A stretch of DNA of 12,553 bases. Source: Thermoflexus hugenholtzii JAD2 (GTDB lineage Bacteria; Chloroflexota; Dehalococcoidia; SHYB01). The translations under genes were made by a program, and so were the position numbers. Below the pieces are notes generated by a model. It ran no database searches. It worked only from the letters and a program-made list of their open reading frames with translations, and was not told the DNA's origin. Location of the stretch: assembly GCA_945861815.1 (NCBI GenBank), contig CAMAVV010000028.1:1-12553 (forward strand), given 5' to 3'. Below are positions 7,021 to 12,553 of this stretch, piece after piece. How positions within the stretch are numbered: position 1 is the first letter of the stretch; every line of letters begins with the position of its first letter.

Positions 7021-7243
7021 CCCGTAGCTCTCGGATTATCGCCGTAGAATCTGAACTTGTCTGGATTCCCAAGCGGCGGACCCGTGCATACATTTCACGC
7101 GCTCCGAGTTTTTCCCCGGCTGCCGCTTCCTCAAGTATCAAGTTCAGTTCCCCTTGCAATGAGCGACGGTGTTTCTTCGCCCGCTTGCGCAGCGTCTTTA
7201 TGACGTCGTCAGGGACCTGTCGGATCGAAACGTTGACCGGCAT
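7010..7243 (-). CDS. Ribbon-helix-helix antitoxin (FitA/VapB-like)
   Basis: This 77-residue protein begins MPVNVSIRQVPDDVIKTL, the beta-strand and first helix of a ribbon-helix-helix DNA-binding domain, followed by RKRAKKHRRSLQGEL as the second helix. The rest (about 40-77) is the expected toxin-wrapping tail. The ATG at 7243 is chosen over an upstream in-frame ATG (7276) because a GAGGGGG ribosome site lies just before it and the DNA-binding strand then starts at the N-terminus, as in FitA-type antitoxins. It would bind the repeated palindromes upstream and repress its own operon together with the toxin. Confidence 0.87.
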   Translation of the reverse strand: MPVNVSIRQVPDDVIKTLRKRAKKHRRSLQGELNLILEEAAAGEKLGAREMYARVRRLGIQTSSDSTAIIRELRDAR

Positions 7244-7258
7244 AGCCGCCCCCTCATG

Positions 7259-7287
7259 ATGGTAAAATGCATGCAAAATGCATGCAA
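7259..7287 (-). promoter_or_regulatory. Operator and possible promoter of the toxin-antitoxin operon
   Basis: Two identical 8-bp palindromes, TGCATGCA, lie at 7268-7275 and 7279-7286, exactly 11 bp apart, one turn of the helix. That spacing suits side-by-side binding of ribbon-helix-helix dimers on one face of DNA. On the minus strand, TTGCAT (7287-7282) and TACCAT (7264-7259) are 17 bases apart, so the palindromes would fill the promoter itself and occupancy would block RNA polymerase. An alternative -10, TATCAT just upstream (7294-7289), lacks a good -35 box. The palindromes are certain; their role and the exact promoter are inferred. Confidence 0.6.
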
Positions 7288-7340
7288 CATGATAGCATAT
7301 CTTTCGTACGCCGTCGTAGCCACATCCGCAGCTCCTTTCC

Positions 7341-7369
7341 TTGACACTCCCCAGGTCACGTGCTACTTT
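7341..7369 (+). promoter_or_regulatory. Promoter of the thiolase-like/DUF35 operon
   Basis: A perfect TTGACA (7341-7346) is followed after 17 bases by TACTTT (7364-7369). Initiation near 7376 gives a leader of about 35 bases containing the AGGAGG site of the thiolase-like gene. It diverges from the toxin-antitoxin control region about 55 bp away. Confidence 0.7.
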
Positions 7370-7410
7370 CGACCCGCTAATCGCTCCCGCTAACTCCAGG
7401 AGGTTTTCCT

Positions 7411-8598
7411 ATGACTATGAAAGGCAAGGCGGCGATCTGCGGCCTTGGCATCACCGCTATGGGCAAGGTCTACGGCAAATCGGCCACCCAGTTTGCCATT
7501 GAGTCCATCGACCTTGCGCTCAAAGACGCTGGCCTGCCCAAAGACGAGCTCGACGGCCTTCTCGTCTATATGGGCAACTCCACCGGCGGCTCCAACGACT
7601 ATTCCAGCGTCTTTATCCAGAACCAGATGGGCCTGCGCGGCCTGCGCCTCTTCTCCTATATGGATGGCATGGGCTCAACCGCCTCCAGTATGGTGCAGTA
7701 CGCCGCGCTTGCCGTCGCCAACGGAATGGCCAACTACGTCGCCTGCGTCTTCGCCGATGCTCCTCTTCGCGACTCCAAGGTCTCCGCAGGCGCCTCCTTC
7801 GGCGGCGGCAAGCGGCCCACGCCTCCGGGCATCCTCGGCATGAAGCTCCACAACGGGTACTTCGGCGCAAACACCTGGTACGCCCTTGCGATGCAGCGCC
7901 ACGCTCACCTCTACGGCACCACAAGCCAGCAGCTTGGCGCCATCGCCGTCTCCCAGCGCCAGTGGGCGATGAAGAACCCTATGGCCCAGATGCGCTCGCC
8001 CATCACCGTTGCCGATCACCAAGCATCGCGCTTCGTCGTCGAGCCTCTCCACCTCCTCGATTGCTGTCTCGTCTCCAATGGCGGTGTCGCAGTCATCGTC
8101 ACCACTGCTGAGCGGGCACGCGCCCTGCGGCCGCCCCCCGCCTACATCTGGGGCATGGGCCAGGCCCATCGCGGCGACAACACCCGCGCCATGCCCGGCG
8201 ACTTCATCGAATCCCCAGGCGCGCGCTCCAAGGACACGGCCTTCCGCATGGCCGGCGTCACCGTCGAGGACGTCGATGTGGCTCAGATTTACGATTGCTA
8301 CACCATCACCGTCCTGATTGCTCTTGAGGACTACGGCTTTTGCGGCAAAGGCGAAGGTGGTGCCTTCGTTGCCGACGGGAAGCTTGGCCCAGGTGGCTCA
8401 CTGCCGACCAACACAGGCGGCGGCGAACTCTCCGGCTACTATATGCGCGGCCACACGCCCCTCTCCGAAGCAGTCATACAGGCGCGAGGTCAGGGCGGCG
8501 AACGCCAGGTGAAAGACCACAACGTCGTCTTAGTGACAGGCAACGGCGGCTGGATGCAGCACCATGCGACCCTCGTCCTCAGCCCTCTCGCAAAATAA
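7411..8598 (+). CDS. Thiolase-superfamily protein of the SCP-x/Ltp type, possible retro-aldolase
   Basis: This 395-residue protein has the thiolase fold as found in lipid-transfer (SCP-x-like) enzymes: KAAICGLGITAMGKV at the start, ESIDLALKDAGL, and DVAQIYDCYTITVLIALEDYGF near residue 289-310. Both thiolase cysteines are missing: the nucleophile region reads MGSTASSMVQYA, and the C-terminal motif reads VTGNGGW instead of a Cys-x-Gly-Gly type. Where SCP-x proteins have HDCF, this has Tyr294 (YDCY), and the GHP-type histidine of the loop GGELSGYYMRG is Tyr344. Those changes match what is described for the steroid side-chain aldolase Ltp2. ATG 7411 has a perfect AGGAGG six bases upstream. The DUF35 partner follows 34 bp downstream. 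A CoA-linked substrate is likely; its identity is unknown. Confidence 0.85.
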   Translation: MTMKGKAAICGLGITAMGKVYGKSATQFAIESIDLALKDAGLPKDELDGLLVYMGNSTGGSNDYSSVFIQNQMGLRGLRLFSYMDGMGSTASSMVQYAALAVANGMANYVACVFADAPLRDSKVSAGASFGGGKRPTPPGILGMKLHNGYFGANTWYALAMQRHAHLYGTTSQQLGAIAVSQRQWAMKNPMAQMRSPITVADHQASRFVVEPLHLLDCCLVSNGGVAVIVTTAERARALRPPPAYIWGMGQAHRGDNTRAMPGDFIESPGARSKDTAFRMAGVTVEDVDVAQIYDCYTITVLIALEDYGFCGKGEGGAFVADGKLGPGGSLPTNTGGGELSGYYMRGHTPLSEAVIQARGQGGERQVKDHNVVLVTGNGGWMQHHATLVLSPLAK

Positions 8599-8632
8599 CC
8601 GCTTGCCCCCACGGGCCATCCGGAGCAAAAAC

Positions 8633-9055
8633 ATGACCACACAACACACGCAGAAACCTATCCCGGTCCCAGATGAAGCCTCCGCCCCCTTCTTCGATGG
8701 CGCGAAGCATGGAAAGCTGATGATGCAGCGCTGCAAGGACTGCGGGGCGTGGCACCATCCGGTGCGCATCTACTGCGACGACTGCCTCTCACCGCACCTT
8801 GCATGGCAGCAGGCCAGCGGCAAGGGCGAGGTCTACAACTTCGCCCTGATGCACTACGTCTATCACCCGGCCTGGGCGAACGAGGTTCCCTACAACCTCA
8901 CCGTCGTGAAGCTGGAAGAAGGCCCTGTGATGGAGACAAACCTTGTGGACTGCAAGAACAGCGATATCAAGATTGGGATGCCGGTTGAAGTGGCCTTCGT
9001 CAAGCTCTCCGACGACGTGACCGTGCCCAAGTTCCGGCCTGCGAAGAAGAGGTAG
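8633..9055 (+). CDS. Zn-ribbon/OB-fold (DUF35) partner protein
   Basis: This 140-residue protein has an N-terminal rubredoxin-like zinc ribbon with Cys34-x2-Cys37 and Cys48-x2-Cys51 (RCKDCGAWHHPVRIYCDDC), then an OB-fold with GKGEVYNFALMHYVYHPAW and IGMPVEVAFVKL. Such proteins bind thiolase-like or ketosynthase-like partners and are often required for their stability or activity; the adjacent upstream gene supplies that partner. The frame is open further upstream into the thiolase-like gene, but ATG 8633 has GGAG (8622-8625) seven bases before it and gives the usual length. Its stop codon is only 3 bp from the stop of the convergent hisF gene, with no room for a terminator between them. Confidence 0.9.
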   Translation: MTTQHTQKPIPVPDEASAPFFDGAKHGKLMMQRCKDCGAWHHPVRIYCDDCLSPHLAWQQASGKGEVYNFALMHYVYHPAWANEVPYNLTVVKLEEGPVMETNLVDCKNSDIKIGMPVEVAFVKLSDDVTVPKFRPAKKR

Positions 9056-9058
9056 CGG

Positions 9059-9931
9059 CTAGGCCTGCGCTTTACGCGCGCTGGGTTTCGCTGATGTATC
9101 GTCCTTCGTCGGCTGTCGTGTTGGTTCTTGCGTCCGCACCGGCAGGCCGCGGCTCCCCAGGTAGCTCTTTACATCCCCGATGCGGAACGTGCCGTAGTGG
9201 AAGACGCTCGCGGCCAGTACCGCATCGGCCTTGCCGGTGATCAGGGCGTCATAGAAGTGCGCCATCTCCCCTGCGCCGCCGCTCGCGATGACGGGGACGT
9301 TCACGGCCTCTGAGATGGCGCGGGTCAGCTCCACGTCATACCCGTTCTTCTGTCCATCCTCATCCATGCTTGTCAGTAGGATCTCCCCTGCGCCCAGGTC
9401 TGCGCCCAGCTTCGCCCAGCGCACCGCGTCGATGCCCGTAGGCTTTCTCCCGCCGTGGGTGTAGACCTCCCACCGTGACCCTGGGCTGATGGGCGGTGCG
9501 CCTTTGACTCCCGAAGGCTTCTTTGGGTCGATGCGCTTTGCGTCGATCGCCAGGACGATGCACTGGTTCCCGAAACGCTTCGCCCCTTCGCTGATGAGGG
9601 CTGGCCGCTGCACCGCCGCTGAGTTGACGGAGACCTTATCTGCTCCCGCCTCCAGCATCGCGCGCATGTCGTCCACACTGCGTATGCCGCCGCCGACGGT
9701 GAGGGGGATGAAGACCTTTGCCGAGACGCGCTTCACCACGTCAACCATCGTCCCGCGATTGTCGGAGCTGGCTGTGATGTCGAGGAAGACAAGCTCGTCA
9801 GCCCCTTCGCGATTGTAGAACTCAGCAAGGTCAGCCGGGTCCCCGGCGTCGCGCAGGTTCACAAAGCTGACGCCTTTGACGACGCGCCCGCGGTCAACGT
9901 CTAAACAGGGGATGATGCGTTTGGTGAGCAT
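9059..9931 (-). CDS. hisF: Imidazole glycerol phosphate synthase, cyclase subunit HisF
   Basis: HisF joins PRFAR with ammonia supplied by HisH, forming imidazole glycerol phosphate and AICAR in histidine biosynthesis. The 290-residue protein carries the catalytic aspartates Asp11 (IPCLDVDRGRVVKG) and Asp130 (LAIDAKR), the phosphate-binding VGGGIRS and ASGGAGEM segments, and EILLTSMDEDG. Two oddities: about 16 extra residues rich in Pro, Gly and Lys just after Asp130 (roughly 134-152) before WEVYTHGG, and a 24-residue polar tail after the normal end at GLPVR, rich in Lys, Thr, Pro and Ala. The ATG follows the permease stop by 3 bases with no obvious ribosome site, so it probably depends on coupled translation. 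Confidence 0.96.
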   Translation of the reverse strand: MLTKRIIPCLDVDRGRVVKGVSFVNLRDAGDPADLAEFYNREGADELVFLDITASSDNRGTMVDVVKRVSAKVFIPLTVGGGIRSVDDMRAMLEAGADKVSVNSAAVQRPALISEGAKRFGNQCIVLAIDAKRIDPKKPSGVKGAPPISPGSRWEVYTHGGRKPTGIDAVRWAKLGADLGAGEILLTSMDEDGQKNGYDVELTRAISEAVNVPVIASGGAGEMAHFYDALITGKADAVLAASVFHYGTFRIGDVKSYLGSRGLPVRTQEPTRQPTKDDTSAKPSARKAQA

Positions 9932-9934
9932 GGG

Positions 9935-10765
9935 CTAGAACTTCACGATGGCCTGCCAGAACATGGCGACGGCTACGACACATAATACCACCCCGAGGGC
10001 GTTCAGCAGGGTGGCGGGCTTCATCTTTCCTGTGAGCTTTGCCCCGTAGTATGACGCCACCGCCGACACCGTTCCCATGATGCCGAGCAGCGCCCAATCG
10101 ACGCTCCCTCCCACAAGGTGGCCTGCCACTCCCGCGATGCCTGCCACAAGGCCCACGGTCATGTTCGTCCCGATGGCGATGCGTGGCTCCATGCGCAGGA
10201 CTTTGAGCATCGCCGGCATGCGCAGGCTGCCGAGGATCAGCCCCACAAGCCCGCCGCAGATGCCGACGATCAAGCCGATGAGCGCCTCCTGGGAGATGCG
10301 TTTCGGCGTAAGAACCCGCGCATGCTGCTCGTACACGGCGGCGGGTTGCACTGGCCTCGGCCTTGCAGCCTGCCGTGCCTGGGCGAAGGAGAGGACGCCT
10401 CCATAGAGGATGACGATTGAAAAGACAACGAGAAGGACAGCAGGATCGATGTGGTGGTTCAGATAACCGCCGAGAAAGGCCCCGGCGAAGGTCGTCGGCA
10501 TCATCACCCAAAAGACGCCCCAGTGCACTGCGCCCTCGCGGATGTGGCTCCACGCGCCCCCAAGCGCCGAAAGTCCGCTGATGCCGATGTTGGTCCCGGC
10601 GGCAACGGGCGCTGAATCCAGGAGGAAATAGACCGCAGGCAGGCGCAGATTGCCTAGGACGAGCCCCACCATCCCGCCGACGATCCCCAAGAACGCCCCG
10701 ATGACAACCGCCAGGGGTACCACAAGCCACAGCGACCGGTCTGCCGTCTGCAGCGCCTCAGACAT
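9935..10765 (-). CDS. TauE/SafE-family membrane permease
   Basis: This 276-residue integral membrane protein belongs to the sulfite exporter TauE/SafE (DUF81) family, whose members are thought to move sulfur-containing or other organic anions across the inner membrane. It consists of two halves with a clear internal repeat: residues 29-82 (GGMVGLVLGNLRLPA...GTNIGIS...GGAWSHIREGAVHW) and 170-224 (GGLVGLILGSLRMPA...GTNMTVG...AGHLVGGSVDW). A polar loop of about 30 residues (126-158) joins them. About eight hydrophobic segments are visible. The ATG lacks a clear ribosome site. It is embedded between hisA and hisF, which is unusual; no histidine-related role is known to me for this family. The substrate is unknown. 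Confidence 0.87.
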   Translation of the reverse strand: MSEALQTADRSLWLVVPLAVVIGAFLGIVGGMVGLVLGNLRLPAVYFLLDSAPVAAGTNIGISGLSALGGAWSHIREGAVHWGVFWVMMPTTFAGAFLGGYLNHHIDPAVLLVVFSIVILYGGVLSFAQARQAARPRPVQPAAVYEQHARVLTPKRISQEALIGLIVGICGGLVGLILGSLRMPAMLKVLRMEPRIAIGTNMTVGLVAGIAGVAGHLVGGSVDWALLGIMGTVSAVASYYGAKLTGKMKPATLLNALGVVLCVVAVAMFWQAIVKF

Positions 10766-10786
10766 GTATGGTTGACCGAAAGTCTC

Positions 10787-10838
10787 TTCTCCCCCTCGAT
10801 GGGGGAGAATTAAAGAGGGGGTGACTCACTCTCCCCTC
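10787..10838. repeat. Tandem hairpin element in the hisA-permease spacer
   Basis: The spacer holds two adjacent inverted repeats built from C- and G-runs. The first is a perfect 9-bp stem, TTCTCCCCC (10787-10795) and GGGGGAGAA (10801-10809), with a five-base loop. The second pairs GAGGGG (10815-10820) with CCCCTC (10833-10838). No U-tract follows on either strand, so a simple terminator is unlikely. The pattern resembles small dispersed intergenic repeats of bacteria, and could instead be a processing or mRNA-stability element between operon genes. Confidence 0.5.
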
Positions 10839-10877
10839 CCTCTTCAGCGCTAGTCGTGACGGCGGGAACCGTTGGCA

Positions 10878-12212
10878 TCATGCCTTCTTGAACAAAACCA
10901 AATACTGCTTCGCATTGACCGCCGCCTCGCGCACAAACCTCAGCCCGCCCTCCTCGCCTATCTTCCGCACTTCCGCCTCCGTGAGCCGTTCGTGCATCGG
11001 TGGCCCATCCTCCATCGGCTCCTTCTTCCAGTCCAGGATCGCCACCCACCCTCCCGCTTTCACCTTGGCCTTCAGCATCGCCATGTAAGCTGGCAGAGGC
11101 CCTTCGACCTCATGGAAGACAAATGCCAGGAACACCCCATCGAGGCTGCCTACTTTTAGCGGCAGCTCCATCTCCGCCGACTGCGCAACCTCGACGTTCT
11201 TCACTCCCGCCGCCGCGACGGTCTTCCGCGCAGCCTCCAGCATCTCCTCTTGGACGTCGAAGGCGTAGACCTTTCCTTTGCTGAGGCGTTTGGCAAATGG
11301 CACGGTGAAATAGCCTGGCCCGCATCCAACATCTGCGACGGCCTGATTATCCTTCAGGGGCAAGTGCGCAAAGACCTTCTCTGGGTCAAGACTTTCTCTT
11401 CGCTCCGCCGCTGTCAGGAGCGCCATGCGCTCCGGCCTGAACTTGTGCGTATGGCGGCCTCCCTCGCCGTGATGTCCCTTCCCATCATGCGGGTGGCTGA
11501 AGGCCCTCACCGCCTCTTTTAACTTCACCTCTCCCGTGTAGACGGCCTTCCCCACGATGGCGCCCTCGATGCCCATCGAGGCGAGCTGTCGCATCTGCTC
11601 GATGGACGAGACGCCGCCGGAGGCGACGAGCTTGGCCTTGGTGATGGCGAGCAGCTCTTGCAAGGCTTTGACGTTTGGCCCTGCCATCGCGCCGTCGCGG
11701 GCGATATCGGTATAAATGAAGCGCTTGACGCCAAGCCACTCCATCGACTTGATGAGGTTGACCGCAGTGAGGCTTTGCGCGTGCCGCCAGCCGTGCGTTG
11801 CCACGATGCCATCCTTCGCATCCACGCCGACGATGATGGCTTCGCCAAATGCCTGTACCGCCTCTTGCACCAGGGTCGGCTCTTCGGCGGCGGCGGTGCC
11901 CAAAATGACGCGCGAGACACCCAGATCGAGTAGGGTCCGCATCGCCTCGATGGTGCGCAAGCCGCCGCCAACCTGGACGGGCGTCGCCACGCCGCGAACG
12001 ATCGCCTTGATAAGCTCGGTGTTCACGGGCTGACCGCTCTTTGCCCCATCCAGGTCCACCACATGGATGCGCGGCGCGCCTGCCTCTTGCCACTGGCGCG
12101 CGACGCTCACAGGGTCGTCGGAGAAGACCGTCTCCTTGGCAAAGTCCCCTTGGAAGAGCCGGACAGCCTTCCCTCCCCGGATGTCTATCGCGGGGATGAC
12201 CTCGAAGGGCAC
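10878..12212 (-). CDS. hisA: HisA fused to a class I SAM-dependent methyltransferase
   Basis: Residues 1-237 are a complete HisA, the isomerase converting ProFAR to PRFAR in histidine biosynthesis: VIPAIDIRGGKAVRLFQGD with catalytic Asp10, QVGGGLR, and the second catalytic Asp169 in YTDIARDGAMAGPN. A histidine-rich linker (SHPHDGKGHHGEGGRHTHKF, 239-258) follows. Residues 259-444 are a Rossmann-type methyltransferase with SAM motif I VADVGCGPGYF (292-302), the acidic post-II residue in AFDVQEEML, and VFHEVEGPLPAY. HisA alone is normally about 240 residues, so this is a true extra domain of about 200. The GTG start sits 4 bp after the hisH stop with an AGGAG site upstream. The linker resembles the usual His-rich N-terminus of stand-alone methyltransferases, so two adjacent genes may have merged. 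The methyl acceptor is unknown. Confidence 0.92.
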   Translation of the reverse strand: MPFEVIPAIDIRGGKAVRLFQGDFAKETVFSDDPVSVARQWQEAGAPRIHVVDLDGAKSGQPVNTELIKAIVRGVATPVQVGGGLRTIEAMRTLLDLGVSRVILGTAAAEEPTLVQEAVQAFGEAIIVGVDAKDGIVATHGWRHAQSLTAVNLIKSMEWLGVKRFIYTDIARDGAMAGPNVKALQELLAITKAKLVASGGVSSIEQMRQLASMGIEGAIVGKAVYTGEVKLKEAVRAFSHPHDGKGHHGEGGRHTHKFRPERMALLTAAERRESLDPEKVFAHLPLKDNQAVADVGCGPGYFTVPFAKRLSKGKVYAFDVQEEMLEAARKTVAAAGVKNVEVAQSAEMELPLKVGSLDGVFLAFVFHEVEGPLPAYMAMLKAKVKAGGWVAILDWKKEPMEDGPPMHERLTEAEVRKIGEEGGLRFVREAAVNAKQYLVLFKKA

Positions 12213-12216
12213 GGCG

Positions 12217-12553
12217 CTACCTCGCTCCTACGACGTTCGTGACAAAGTTCGCGTACAGCTTTACCCCAAAGTCGCCGCTCTTCTCCGGGTGGAACTGCGT
12301 GGCGACGAGGTTGCCCTTCACGTAAACGCTGCAAAAGGTCACGCCATAGTCGGTCTCGCCTGCGACGAACTTCTTGTCGGCAGGTTCGGCGTAGTAGCTG
12401 TGGACAAAGTAGAAGTTTGTGTCATTCGGTACGCCTTCAAAAAGAGGCTCGTTCCCCTTCAGGCGCACCTGGTTCCAGCCCATATGCGGCGACTTCACGG
12501 TGCCAGGGAAATGACGCACCGTGCCTGCCAGCACGCCGAGGCATTCCGTGCTC
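12217..12553 (-). CDS. hisH: Imidazole glycerol phosphate synthase, glutaminase subunit HisH (C-terminal part)
   Basis: This is the C-terminal part of HisH, the class I glutamine amidotransferase that feeds ammonia to HisF. It enters from the right edge in frame (STECLGVLAGTVRHFP) and shows PHMGWNQV, YFVHSYYAEP and the catalytic His-Glu of QFHPEKSGDFGVKL. The N-terminal part, including the nucleophilic cysteine, lies outside the window. An in-frame GTG at 12534 is not the true start because the conserved sequence continues upstream of it. Its stop codon is 4 bp before the hisA start, indicating an operon hisH-hisA-permease-hisF. Confidence 0.95.
   Translation of the reverse strand, partial: STECLGVLAGTVRHFPGTVKSPHMGWNQVRLKGNEPLFEGVPNDTNFYFVHSYYAEPADKKFVAGETDYGVTFCSVYVKGNLVATQFHPEKSGDFGVKLYANFVTNVVGAR

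Noticed and set aside
10810..11049. Open frames on both strands overlapping the methyltransferase domain, for example 10810-11049 on the minus strand and 11000-11284 on the plus strand.
   Set aside because: They lie within a well-supported gene and have low-complexity translations, as expected of shadow frames in G+C-rich DNA.
11250..11530. A separate start for a stand-alone methyltransferase inside the hisA fusion.
   Set aside because: The tandem ATGATG near 11490 is out of frame and closes after a few codons. An in-frame GTG just before the linker has a purine run too close to it. Internal initiation is not excluded but not supported.
1..12553. CRISPR arrays, insertion sequences, tRNA or rRNA genes, attachment sites.
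   Set aside because: No regularly spaced repeats, transposase genes, tRNA cloverleaf or rRNA sequences were seen on either strand.

Overview
The window is G+C-rich bacterial chromosome, densely packed and almost wholly assignable. It combines an F420/LLM-type oxidoreductase, a thiolase-like/DUF35 pair, an acyl-CoA dehydrogenase, a two-subunit transketolase and a hisH-hisA-hisF cluster on short intergenic spacers. That mix suggests an environmental Chloroflexota of the Dehalococcoidia type. This is inferred from gene content only; no rRNA or other marker is present to prove it.

Layout. Positions 1-1886 (minus): a split transketolase whose two subunit genes overlap by ATGA, followed by the first 18 codons of an apparent membrane or secreted protein. 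Positions 1887-2312 hold no protein gene. They carry the transketolase promoter and, upstream of it, a promoter - structured RNA - intrinsic terminator unit of about 270 nt that I cannot match to a known RNA family. Positions 2313-4278 (minus): a rhomboid protease gene split by an in-frame TAG, and upstream of it an acyl-CoA dehydrogenase with its own promoter. Positions 4366-6612 (plus): a DUF429 protein, an LLM-class flavin oxidoreductase and a degenerate PIN-like protein. Positions 6637-7287 (minus): a VapC-type toxin and ribbon-helix-helix antitoxin with a likely operator. Positions 7341-9055 (plus): a promoter, a thiolase-superfamily protein and its DUF35 zinc-ribbon/OB-fold partner. Positions 9059-12553 (minus): hisH (partial), hisA fused to a SAM methyltransferase, a TauE/SafE permease, and hisF.

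How they fit together. HisA and HisH/HisF catalyse consecutive steps of histidine biosynthesis; the permease and methyltransferase are passengers in that operon with no obvious role in it. The thiolase-like protein lacks both thiolase cysteines and has tyrosines where the oxyanion-hole histidines would be. With an adjacent DUF35 partner, this resembles steroid side-chain retro-aldolases (Ltp2-ChsH2 DUF35) more than a true thiolase. The acyl-CoA dehydrogenase and LLM oxidoreductase nearby would suit catabolism of complex acyl-CoA substrates, but they are separate transcription units.

Most worth following up: the unidentified structured RNA (2002-2271), the HisA-methyltransferase fusion with a histidine-rich linker, the aldolase-like active site, and the amber codon in the rhomboid gene.
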